Below are positions 1 to 8,683 of a DNA stretch of 54,358 bases, one piece after another (within the stretch, counting starts at the first letter, position 1; each line of letters begins with the position of its first letter). The notes beneath the pieces were generated by a model that had not been told where the DNA came from, did not search any database, and saw only the letters and a list, made by a program, of their open reading frames with translations. The stretch is from Lachnospiraceae bacterium (lineage in GTDB: Bacteria > Bacillota_A > Clostridia > Lachnospirales > Lachnospiraceae). The translations under genes were made by a program, and so were the position numbers. The DNA is taken from assembly GCA_017620345.1 (NCBI GenBank), contig JAFZQP010000154.1:1-54358 (forward strand), given 5' to 3'.

Positions 1-1
1 A

Positions 2-862
2 ATAATCCTTGCCGGAGGATCGGGCACCAGACTGTACCCGCTGACAAAAGCGATGTCCAAGCAGATGATGCCGGTCTATGACAAGCCGATGATATATTAT
101 CCGCTGTCGATACTCATGCTCGCGGACATAAGGGATATACTCATAATATCTACTCCGAGGGATCTGCCGGCGTTCCGGGAGCTGTTTGGTGACGGCAGCC
201 AGCTTGGCCTTAATATGTCATATGCGATCCAGGAAACTCCGAGAGGTCTTGCGGACGCGTTCATAATAGGAGCTGAGTTTATCGGCGATGACAGTGTTTC
301 TCTGATACTCGGCGATAACATATTTTACGGGCAGAGCTTTTCGAAAGTGTTAAGGGATGTTAGCCGGCGTACGAGCGGTGCGACCATCTTCGGATACTAT
401 GTAAGAGACCCGAAGGAATACGGCGTTGTTGAGTTCGATGAGAACGGTAAGGCCATATCCATCGAGGAAAAGCCTGAGAATCCCAAGTCAAATTATGCGG
501 TGCCGGGATTGTATTTTTACGATAATGATGTCGTTGAGATAGCCAGGAATGTCAAACCTTCCGCAAGAGGCGAGATAGAGATAACGTCAGTCAATAACGC
601 TTATCTTGAAAGAGGAGATCTGTATGTTGAAACGCTCGGCCGTGGATTTGCATGGCTCGATACGGGTAACCATGAGATGCTCCTTGATGCCGCTGATTTT
701 GTGAGAGCATTTCAGAAACGGCAGGGTATGTACATCTCCTGTATAGAGGAGATAGCATACAGAAGGAACTTTATAGACAGACAGCAGCTTGAGAAACTTG
801 CCGAGCCGCTTCTTAAGACAGATTACGGGAAGTATCTGATAGACGTGGCAAACGGATTATAA
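2..862 (+). CDS. rfbA: Glucose-1-phosphate thymidylyltransferase, 5'-truncated by window
   Basis: Makes dTDP-glucose from dTTP and glucose-1-phosphate, the first step of dTDP-L-rhamnose synthesis. The reading frame is open to the window edge and its first codons already read [20 protein letters not shown], the nucleotide-binding signature GGxGTRLxPxT..SK of RmlA, so only a few N-terminal residues are missing. Later family landmarks are [17 protein letters not shown] (magnesium-binding aspartate), [19 protein letters not shown] and [10 protein letters not shown]. About 286 residues are visible against a usual length near 290. rfbC lies two genes downstream; rfbB and rfbD are not in the window and may lie upstream. 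The internal ATG at 53 is not the real start because the signature precedes it. Confidence 0.95.
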   Translation: MILAGGSGTRLYPLTKAMSKQMMPVYDKPMIYYPLSILMLADIRDILIISTPRDLPAFRELFGDGSQLGLNMSYAIQETPRGLADAFIIGAEFIGDDSVSLILGDNIFYGQSFSKVLRDVSRRTSGATIFGYYVRDPKEYGVVEFDENGKAISIEEKPENPKSNYAVPGLYFYDNDVVEIARNVKPSARGEIEITSVNNAYLERGDLYVETLGRGFAWLDTGNHEMLLDAADFVRAFQKRQGMYISCIEEIAYRRNFIDRQQLEKLAEPLLKTDYGKYLIDVANGL

Positions 863-924
863 ATAAACTGTCCGTTCCGGAAGAGGGAGCCGGAAGGGAT
901 GAGCAAAATGGTAAGGGGATTAAA

Positions 925-3441
925 ATGAAAAAAAATGATCAGCTTGAATGGGTCGAGTTGTCGGAAAAACTTGACGTAAAAGACGAAACAGAGGGCGCGA
1001 TCGTAAACGAAACGATATCTCAGATCGTTACCGAGGATTGTCTGAAGGTTGACACATCGGACATGGATGGCGTAAAAGCCGCCGTCAATTCTTTTTATGC
1101 GTACGACAGAAAGAAGTCGGGAAAGAAAAAGGATCCGTACCTTCCTGATGATCCCGAGGAGTCGATACGCAAGTCTGTGGATGAGAAGATAATCATCAGA
1201 TCCGAAGAACTCAAGAAGAAACGCAAGGCCCCGGCAAAAGGAAAAAAGGGTCAAAAGAGTCAAAAGAGTCAAAAGGAAGCCGTCTTGGCAAAGACGGACG
1301 ATTCGTTCAGACATAAAAAGGGTCTTAACAAGTACAGAAGGATGGGCGTTCTTCCGACCAAGAAGAACGGGCCTTCCGCTTTCCGGAAAAAATCGGCCGA
1401 GTGGAGATATAAGGATACTCCAAAGGCTGCGGTGACGGATGAAGCGATAGAAAAAGAGATAAGTGACGCTTCGTTTGCCGACAGGATAAAGAGCATGTCC
1501 CCGGTACAATGGGGATGTGTGGCTATGGCGGCAGTCCTTCTGATCACATCGGTGATGACAACGAACGTTTATGCCGATTATCGGGGCGAGATCAATAAAG
1601 AGAATGCGATCGCCAATATGCGCTCTTTCGTGGATGATGCGTCGATGATCGCATATAATGCCGATGAAGTAGAGACCGAAGAATTTGAGATGGAAGATGC
1701 CGCGTCTTCCATGGAGACTACCGAAGGAAAGATGCTCTCGCTTGTTCTTACGAGTGTGGAGAAGGATCTGAAGGTCAAGCTCGTTGATGAAGAAGACACG
1801 CTCGTCAAGGGTGTTAAATGGGGAATAACCGTTACCGACAAGAACGACAAGGAAAGCAGTTATGAGGATGAGGACGAGGACGGTATCATCCACCTGACGG
1901 GAATGAACGCGGGTGATTATTCGGTGGCCATAACCGATTCCGACTCGCTTTCGGGATACGTATTTCCTACGGTGGGACAGAAGGTCAGCGTCAAGGCCAA
2001 AGTTGAATATAAAGTCATTGCCAATATCAAAGACGAGATCAAGAAAGAGAGTGAAGTAAACGCAGCTGCCGAGGATAACGGAAACAAGGCAGCCGATATC
2101 GAGACGGGTACCGCTCTTACGGATACGGTCGAATTCGTGGAGTCATCGGTCGAGGAGAGCGGAGAGTCATATGAGGAATCAACGGTCGATCTTTCCAAGA
2201 CAGAGATCATTGCTTCCGCGAAAAGCAGGCTGTTTAGCGCTTTAGAAGGTTTAACGGGAACTGCCCACAGGGCTGTTGGAAGTATCGCATCAATAGGATT
2301 TTCTTCGGCGATAAGGACTGTCGCAGCGGAAGAAACCGATACGGAGTCTGAGCCTACGCAGGCACAGGAGGATGAAGAAGAGGAGGAAGAGGAAGATCCG
2401 ACACCTACACCTACTCCTACACCTACTCCGACGGAGGAACCTTCAGAGGAGGACGAGGATGATCCCACGCCGACACCGAAGCCGACCAAGACCCCGACTC
2501 CTACTGTTACTCCGACCGGGACGGTGAAGGTAACTCTTACGCCGACTCCCACTCCGGTTCCGACAAACGACGGAGAGTTTAAGCCGCAGGCACAGCTGTA
2601 TGATTCGGCAAAGAATCCGCTGTATGTATATGATGACGGCTCATACAGACTTGCAAAATATGCGGATTACGGCAGCTTCAGTACTTTCTACAGGAAGATC
2701 ACCGGATATATATACACGGGATGGCAGAACATAGACGGTCATACGTATTATTACACGAAGGATCATGAGAAGGTTACAGGTGATCAGGTAATTGGCGGAG
2801 TATCATACAAGTTCAATTCGGACGGATCGCTTGATGCCGGATCCGGTGTTCTCGGAATAGATGTATCCAAATACCAGCCGAGCATCAACTGGGGCAGCGT
2901 TAAGGCTTCCGGTATCGAGTTTGTCATAATCCGCTGCGGATACAGAGGATCATCAACGGGCGCACTCATTGAGGATCCGTACTTCAAGAGCCACATAAAG
3001 GGAGCAAAGAATGCGGGACTCAAGGTCGGCGTATACTTCTTCTCAACAGCTCTCAATGAAGCAGAGGCAGTTGAAGAGGCAAGTATGTGTTCATACCTGT
3101 GCGGCGGATACGGGATCAACTATCCGGTATTCATAGACGTGGAGTCATCGGGAAGACCCGGTTACAATACGTTGTCTGCTTCGCAGCGTACCGCTAATAT
3201 TCAGGCATTCTGCAAGACGATCGCATCTGCCGGATATACACCCGGACTGTATGCGAACAAGACATGGCTGAGTGAGAAGATAAATACCTCTTCCCTGTCA
3301 TGCAAGATCTGGCTGGCTCAGTATAATGCTGCAGGACCCACATACAGCGGACGTTATGATATATGGCAGTATACATCAAAGGGTTCCGTCAAGGGTATCA
3401 GCGGCAATGTTGATATGAACAAGAGTTTTCTGAATTACTAA
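925..3441 (+). CDS. Membrane-anchored GH25 lysozyme-like cell-wall hydrolase
   Basis: An 838-residue protein. The N-terminal ~190 residues are highly charged and probably cytoplasmic, with a small KSQKSQK repeat. One membrane helix at about 193-213 (WGCVAMAAVLLITSVMTT) would place the rest outside. An acidic region and a Pro/Thr linker (residues ~490-550, PTPTPTP repeats) lead to a cell-wall-binding-like repeat (GYIYTGWQNIDGHTYYY) and a GH25 muramidase domain from about 640 to the end, with GIDVSKYQ, YFFSTA, FIDVESSG and DIWQYTS motifs. GH25 enzymes cleave the MurNAc-GlcNAc bond. An AAGGGG ribosome site precedes the ATG. Its place between rfbA and rfbC suggests it opens peptidoglycan for the polysaccharide or its export machine; that role is inference. 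Confidence 0.85.
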   Translation: MKKNDQLEWVELSEKLDVKDETEGAIVNETISQIVTEDCLKVDTSDMDGVKAAVNSFYAYDRKKSGKKKDPYLPDDPEESIRKSVDEKIIIRSEELKKKRKAPAKGKKGQKSQKSQKEAVLAKTDDSFRHKKGLNKYRRMGVLPTKKNGPSAFRKKSAEWRYKDTPKAAVTDEAIEKEISDASFADRIKSMSPVQWGCVAMAAVLLITSVMTTNVYADYRGEINKENAIANMRSFVDDASMIAYNADEVETEEFEMEDAASSMETTEGKMLSLVLTSVEKDLKVKLVDEEDTLVKGVKWGITVTDKNDKESSYEDEDEDGIIHLTGMNAGDYSVAITDSDSLSGYVFPTVGQKVSVKAKVEYKVIANIKDEIKKESEVNAAAEDNGNKAADIETGTALTDTVEFVESSVEESGESYEESTVDLSKTEIIASAKSRLFSALEGLTGTAHRAVGSIASIGFSSAIRTVAAEETDTESEPTQAQEDEEEEEEEDPTPTPTPTPTPTEEPSEEDEDDPTPTPKPTKTPTPTVTPTGTVKVTLTPTPTPVPTNDGEFKPQAQLYDSAKNPLYVYDDGSYRLAKYADYGSFSTFYRKITGYIYTGWQNIDGHTYYYTKDHEKVTGDQVIGGVSYKFNSDGSLDAGSGVLGIDVSKYQPSINWGSVKASGIEFVIIRCGYRGSSTGALIEDPYFKSHIKGAKNAGLKVGVYFFSTALNEAEAVEEASMCSYLCGGYGINYPVFIDVESSGRPGYNTLSASQRTANIQAFCKTIASAGYTPGLYANKTWLSEKINTSSLSCKIWLAQYNAAGPTYSGRYDIWQYTSKGSVKGISGNVDMNKSFLNY

Positions 3442-3452
3442 AGGAGATAAAT

Positions 3453-3998
3453 ATGGGAAAGATAACAGTCGAGACCACACCGATAGAGGGGCTTTACGTT
3501 ATCACCCCGACGGTGTTCGGGGACAATCGCGGGTATTTCATGGAGACGTATAACGAGGCTGATTTCAAAGAGGCCGGTATTGACTGTACTTTTGTTCAGG
3601 ATAATCAGTCGGCATCAAGACAGGGTGTTATCAGAGGACTTCATTTCCAGATAGAGCATCCGCAGGATAAGCTTGTGCGTGTCATCCGCGGTGAGGTTTT
3701 CGATGTGGCAGTCGATATGAGGAAAGGCTCGGCTACGTACGGAAAGTGGTATGGTATCAGGCTGTCCGAAGAGAACAAGAAAATGTTCTTCATACCGAAG
3801 AATTTTGCCCACGGTTTTCTTGTATTGTCTGAGTATGCCGAGTTCACATACAAATGTACCGAACTGTATCATCCGAACGATGAAGGCGGTATCATTTACA
3901 ACGACCCGGATATAGGTATCGACTGGCCTACGGATGGTATTGAACTGATCTTTTCCGAGAAGGATAAGAAATGGCCGACGCTTAAGGAGCTTGGATGA
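3453..3998 (+). CDS. rfbC: dTDP-4-dehydrorhamnose 3,5-epimerase
   Basis: A 181-residue RmlC cupin enzyme acting after RfbB in dTDP-L-rhamnose synthesis. Visible family features are GYFMETYNEADF, the substrate loop VIRGLHFQ with its catalytic histidine, QDKLVRVIRGEVFDVAVDMRKGS and the FAHGFLVLSEYAEFTYKCTELY block. Length is normal. AAAGGAGA lies 7 nt before the ATG. The stop overlaps the next start by 4 nt (ATGA), so it is probably coupled to the ABC permease. Confidence 0.96.
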   Translation: MGKITVETTPIEGLYVITPTVFGDNRGYFMETYNEADFKEAGIDCTFVQDNQSASRQGVIRGLHFQIEHPQDKLVRVIRGEVFDVAVDMRKGSATYGKWYGIRLSEENKKMFFIPKNFAHGFLVLSEYAEFTYKCTELYHPNDEGGIIYNDPDIGIDWPTDGIELIFSEKDKKWPTLKELG

Positions 3999-4974
3999 CT
4001 AAAAAGAAGACGATCGCAACGGTCAGCATAATCGTTGCGGCACTGCTTGCATACATAATCTTTCACCACAATCCCCTTGCGGATCCCAAAGAGGAAATGA
4101 TCAAAAAGATCATTTCCTGCGTTATTTTGATAGCCATTTACTCCGTATTCCTGCTCAAATATGAAAAGATCGTTATCCTTCCGGTGGAGCTTTTCCAGAA
4201 CAGGCAGCTTATATGGAAGCTTGCCAAGAATGATTTTAAGACAAGGTATGCGGGTTCTTATCTGGGGATAGTGTGGGCGTTTGTTCAGCCCGTCATAACG
4301 GTGCTGTTATACTGGTTCGTTTTTTCCGTGGCACTTCCGACAAGAGCGGTGGCTGTAAAGGGAGATATCACGATACCGTACATACTGTGGCTTATCGCCG
4401 GTATCGTTCCATGGTTCTTCTTTTCGGAGGCACTGTCAAACGGTACGAATGCACTGCTCGAATATAATTACCTTGTCAAAAAGGTCGTGTTCAAGATCAG
4501 CATCCTGCCTATAATCAAGATCATATCGGCTCTGTTCGTGCACGGTTCTTCCTGCTGTTTACGGTCGGACTGTTTGCGTGCTACGGCTATTATCCTGATC
4601 TGTATACGCTTCAGATATTCTACTACAGTGCGTGCATGTTCGTCTTTGTGCTCGGACTGTGTTACATCACATGCTCGATCATCATATTCTTCAGGGATCT
4701 CGGGCAGATCATTTCAATAATACTGCAGGTCGGCATATGGGCTACTCCGATATTGTGGAATATCACAACCCTGCCGCCCAAACTTCGGATAATCTTCAAA
4801 CTCAACCCGATGAACTACATAGTGGAAGGATACAGGGATTCACTCATAGATAAGATTTGGTTCTGGGAAAACTTTTATTCCACAGCGTATTTCTGGATAC
4901 TTACAATGTGTGTGTTCGCATTCGGTGCGATAATATTCAAGCGGCTCAAGGTCCACTTTGCAGACGTTTTATAG
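3995..4974 (+). pseudogene. Wzm-type polysaccharide ABC transporter permease, frameshifted
   Basis: ABC-2 type permease that with the following Wzt would export a lipid-linked polysaccharide. The first frame (from ATG 3995) reads KLAKNDFKTRYAGSYLGIVW and FVQPVITVLLYWFVFSVA, typical of the family, then becomes unlikely protein after ...ISALFVH near 4540. The good sequence resumes in the +1 frame as ARFFLLFTVGLFACYGYYPD through YITCSIIIFFRDLGQIISII and TPILWNITTLPPKLRIIFKL to the stop at 4974. A single indel near 4535-4545 explains this. Both halves keep intact family sequence, so it is either a recent inactivation or a sequencing error. Export through this gene cannot be assumed until that is settled. 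Confidence 0.85.
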
Positions 4975-4984
4975 AGGTAACGTT

Positions 4985-6325
4985 TTGTCAGATTTTTTAG
5001 AAGCTATCCAACAACCGAATAATGCAGGTGCCCATACGGATCATGTGAGTGCCGGTAATATATCTTCCGATGAGATCGCCATAAGCGTAAGTCATGTTTC
5101 GAAAGTATATAAACTATATGACCGCAACCGTGACCGTCTCAAGGAGGCGCTTCATATAGGCAGGAACATTCACTGCAGGGAGCATTTTGCGCTTAACGAT
5201 GTAAGCTTTGATGTGTTCCGTGGCGAGACTGTCGGGATAATCGGAACGAACGGGAGCGGCAAGTCCACGATACTTAAGATCATCACAGGTGTTCTGTCGC
5301 CCACATCCGGGGAACTTAACATCACCGGCAGGATATCGGCGCTGCTTGAGCTCGGAGCCGGATTTAACATGGAATTTACCGGCATCGAGAACATATACTT
5401 AAACGGTACGATGCTTGGGTTTTCCGAAAAAGAGATCGATGACAAGCTTGAATCCATATTGGAATTTGCCGATATAGGTGATTTTGTCTATCAGAAGGTC
5501 AAGACATATTCGAGCGGAATGTTCGTGCGTCTTGCATTTGCGGTGGCGATCAACATAGATCCCGAGATACTCATAGTTGATGAGGCGCTGTCGGTCGGCG
5601 ATGTATTTTTCCAGAACAAGTGCTACAGGAAATTTGAGGATTTCAAAAAGCAGGGCAAGACGATACTGTTTGTCAGCCATGACCTCGGGAGCATAAGCAA
5701 ATACTGCGACAGAGTCATCCTGCTTGAAAAAGGACATAAGATCGGCGAGGGCGGTCCCAAAGAGATCATCGATATGTACAAGAAGGTACTCGTCGGACAG
5801 CTCGATCAGGTTTCAAATACAAACAAGAGCAGCACATCATCCGGGGAAAAATGGAAGGATCAGATGCAGCTGAACCCGAATGTTGATGCGTACGGGAGCG
5901 GGCTTGCGGAATTCGAGGATTACTGCGCATACGACAACAGCGGAACGATAACAAATACGATCATCAAGGGTGATGAGTTCACTGTTAAGGTCCGGGTAAG
6001 ATTTTTTGACCGCATCCAGGATCCGATATTTGCGCTGTCGTTCAAGAACATGCAGGGAACGGAGATAACGGGCACCAATACGATGTTCGAAAAGATAACA
6101 ACCGGAACATGCGAGGCCGGGGAAGTCTATACCGTCACCTTTACACAGAATATGTCGCTTCAGGGCGGAGAGTATCTGATATCGCTCGGATGCGTAGGGT
6201 ATCGTGAAGGTAATTTCACGGTATATCACAGGCTGTATGATGTATTTAATCTTACGGTCATATCATCAAAGAACACAACAGGGTTTTATGACATGAACTC
6301 CATAGTCACCGTACAGAGGTCATAA
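4985..6325 (+). CDS. Wzt-type polysaccharide ABC transporter ATPase with C-terminal sugar-binding domain
   Basis: Energises export of an undecaprenyl-linked glycan. The ATPase domain (to ~270) has Walker A GTNGSGKST, Q-loop region, signature YSSGMFVRLAFA, Walker B ILIVDEAL and the switch histidine VSHD. A further ~170 residues form a beta-rich C-terminal domain like the Wzt carbohydrate-binding module (VRFFDRIQDPIFALSFKNMQ) that in Gram-negative systems recognises the capped chain end. Both in-frame starts here are TTG. I prefer 4985 because GAGG sits 7 nt upstream, whereas TTG 4958 has no ribosome site. The C-terminal domain fits the methyltransferase-kinase encoded next, which may supply the cap. 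Confidence 0.92.
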   Translation: MSDFLEAIQQPNNAGAHTDHVSAGNISSDEIAISVSHVSKVYKLYDRNRDRLKEALHIGRNIHCREHFALNDVSFDVFRGETVGIIGTNGSGKSTILKIITGVLSPTSGELNITGRISALLELGAGFNMEFTGIENIYLNGTMLGFSEKEIDDKLESILEFADIGDFVYQKVKTYSSGMFVRLAFAVAINIDPEILIVDEALSVGDVFFQNKCYRKFEDFKKQGKTILFVSHDLGSISKYCDRVILLEKGHKIGEGGPKEIIDMYKKVLVGQLDQVSNTNKSSTSSGEKWKDQMQLNPNVDAYGSGLAEFEDYCAYDNSGTITNTIIKGDEFTVKVRVRFFDRIQDPIFALSFKNMQGTEITGTNTMFEKITTGTCEAGEVYTVTFTQNMSLQGGEYLISLGCVGYREGNFTVYHRLYDVFNLTVISSKNTTGFYDMNSIVTVQRS

Positions 6326-6346
6326 AAACCACAGTGAGGACAGAAG

Positions 6347-8680
6347 ATGCCATACAAGAACTATGACAGGATCGGAAATGTAGTCGTTGATTATACATAT
6401 TACACAGGGGTAGATCTGTATTCCGAAGGAGCAGCGGAGGACAGGCTTCTTGACTACGTCAAAAATCATACCGCTCTTGATTATGAGCACTACATACAGG
6501 AGTCAAGATCGTGGTCGGTCATGTATCATCTGTCCCATATCCGAGAGAATGTTGTGGGATGGCTTCCGATCAAACCCTCGGACAGAGTGCTTGAGATAGG
6601 CAGCGGATGCGGTGCCATAACCGGAGCACTCGCCAGAATGTCCGCTCACGTCACATGTGTTGAACTGTCCAAAAAAAGGAGCCTTATCAATGCATACAAG
6701 AACAAGGAAAACGATAATATCGAGATCCTTGTCGGCAATTTCCAGGACGTCGAACCGAATCTCAAATCGCAGTATGATTACATTACACTTATAGGTGTAC
6801 TTGAATATGCCGGTGCATACATAAAGGACGAAAAGCCTTATCAGAAACTGCTCGAGATATTACAGTCTCATCTCGCCCCCGGCGGCAAGATAGTCATCGC
6901 GATAGAAAACAGACTCGGACTGAAATACTTTGCCGGATGCAAGGAGGATCACCTCGGTGAATTCTTTGCGGGTATTGAAGGTTATGGCCCGGACAGTCAG
7001 GTCAGGACGTTTTCGAAGGATGCTCTTACGGATATACTTACGGATTCGGGCCTTTCGACATACAGGTTCTATTATCCGTATCCGGATTATAAGCTTCCCC
7101 ACACGATATACTCCGATGAGAAGCTTCCCGGGCTCGGGGATCTTGATACAAATATTCGCAACTATGATGCAGACAGGATAGTGCTGTTTGATGAGACAAA
7201 GGCTTTTGATGCGATGATCGAGGAGGGCAGATTCCCCGAATTTGCCAATTCCTTTGTAGTGCTTGCTTCTCCGAACGGAGACTGGCAGGAGACGGAAGAT
7301 ATGCCGATCTATGCCAAATACGGAAGCGAGCGTATGGAGGATTACAGGATATGTACGACGATGATCAAATCTCCTGACGGAGAAAAGAAGGTATATAAGA
7401 TCGCACTGTCTACACATGCCAACGCGCATATAGACAGGCTTGCTTCCAACTGCGACAGACTGAAGGAACAGTTCGGAGATACCGGACTGGTACCGGCAAG
7501 CAGCTCCCTGATAAGAGGAAGGGAAAAGAGCATTCTCTTTGCCGGGGTAGCATCTTCTGCAAAAGATGCGGTCAGATTTGAGTATGTATCGGGCATTTCG
7601 CTTGAAGAGAGGCTCAATGAACTCGAGGCCGAGGAGAAGTATCCGCAGATGGAATCCATCATCATGGAATACTGCAGGAAACTAAACTCGCTTACCGATG
7701 TTACGGAATTCAGAAGATCCGTAAAGTTTGATGAAGTATTCGGAAGAAGAGATTTCAAGAAGAAGTATATAGGCATCAGCCCGTGTGATTTTGACATGAT
7801 ATTCTCCAATATCATGCTTGATGAGGATGAGAAGGAGAACGGGAAATGGACTGTGCTCGATTATGAATGGGTGTGGGACTTTGCGGTCCCGGTACAGTTT
7901 GTCATATACAGGGCGCTCTTCTATCATTTCCGTGGCAGGACCGATACCGGATTTTCAATGTATCTTTCAAGAAAAGGCATGGATGTATACAGCCTGTGCG
8001 GGATAGATATAGGTGAGAGAATGCTCTTTAACGAAATGGAGCATGCATTCCAGGTGCATATAATAGGCGGCACGGCGTCGCTTGAGGTGATGCAGGTACT
8101 GATGCCGACTACGACGATCAGGATAAACAATATCGTGCGTATAGGATCATACCTCCGTAACCTGGATACTCCGAAGATCTATTATTCCAGAGGGACCAAT
8201 TTTGCTTCATCGAATCAGATAAGCGTGATCGCCGATGTTGATGAAGGACATGTATCCGTTACGATACCTTTTGACAGATATATCAATACGCTCAGGATCG
8301 ATCCGACGGAATACCCGTGTCTGCTTCATGTCGAAAACCTGACGTATACGTTAAATGACGGGATCAGGCTGGATGTTCCGATGATCACGATAAACGGATA
8401 CAAGGTAACGGAGAATACTTATATTTTTGACACAAATGATGCCCAGATGATAATAGAGGGTGTTCCGCAAAATGCCAAATCACTTCAGGCCTTGTATCAT
8501 GTTTCGATGATAGAAAACCCGTTCTATGAGGATCTTCTTGGAATATACAGGCAGCAGGAGGCTGACCGGCTTCAGGAAAAGACACAGTTTTCATACAGAT
8601 TGAAGAGAAAGGTCGGGGTCATCAAAGAGGATACGCTTCCGGAAGGTTTTGTGCGGGCATATCCGAAAGACATGGGGTGA
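6347..8680 (+). CDS. Methyltransferase-kinase fusion, WbdD-like chain-terminator candidate
   Basis: A 777-residue protein. The N-terminal half is a class I SAM methyltransferase, with motif I VLEIGSGCGAITGAL at residues 81-95, an acidic VEL strand end and YDYITLIGVLEY. The middle resembles an aminoglycoside-phosphotransferase-like kinase: VRFEYVSGISLEERL as hinge, SPCDFDMIFSNIML in place of the HGDxxxxN catalytic loop (D present, HG lost) and TVLDYEWVWDFAVP in place of the metal-binding iDxe. The last ~200 residues are beta-rich and end in a charged tail. WbdD couples the same two activities to stop O-antigen growth and mark chains for Wzt. The adjacency to a Wzt with a binding domain makes that the leading hypothesis; specific chemistry is inference. 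Confidence 0.75.
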   Translation: MPYKNYDRIGNVVVDYTYYTGVDLYSEGAAEDRLLDYVKNHTALDYEHYIQESRSWSVMYHLSHIRENVVGWLPIKPSDRVLEIGSGCGAITGALARMSAHVTCVELSKKRSLINAYKNKENDNIEILVGNFQDVEPNLKSQYDYITLIGVLEYAGAYIKDEKPYQKLLEILQSHLAPGGKIVIAIENRLGLKYFAGCKEDHLGEFFAGIEGYGPDSQVRTFSKDALTDILTDSGLSTYRFYYPYPDYKLPHTIYSDEKLPGLGDLDTNIRNYDADRIVLFDETKAFDAMIEEGRFPEFANSFVVLASPNGDWQETEDMPIYAKYGSERMEDYRICTTMIKSPDGEKKVYKIALSTHANAHIDRLASNCDRLKEQFGDTGLVPASSSLIRGREKSILFAGVASSAKDAVRFEYVSGISLEERLNELEAEEKYPQMESIIMEYCRKLNSLTDVTEFRRSVKFDEVFGRRDFKKKYIGISPCDFDMIFSNIMLDEDEKENGKWTVLDYEWVWDFAVPVQFVIYRALFYHFRGRTDTGFSMYLSRKGMDVYSLCGIDIGERMLFNEMEHAFQVHIIGGTASLEVMQVLMPTTTIRINNIVRIGSYLRNLDTPKIYYSRGTNFASSNQISVIADVDEGHVSVTIPFDRYINTLRIDPTEYPCLLHVENLTYTLNDGIRLDVPMITINGYKVTENTYIFDTNDAQMIIEGVPQNAKSLQALYHVSMIENPFYEDLLGIYRQQEADRLQEKTQFSYRLKRKVGVIKEDTLPEGFVRAYPKDMG

Positions 8681-8683
8681 CAA

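Noticed and set aside
1917..2552. 211-codon minus-strand frame rich in Val/Gly/Ser
   Set aside because: Mirror of the Pro/Thr linker of the GH25 protein; low-complexity shadow of a clear gene.
2395..2570. Tandem CCGACNCCTAC-type repeats, considered as CRISPR
   Set aside because: They encode the Pro/Thr linker in frame, without spacers of constant length.
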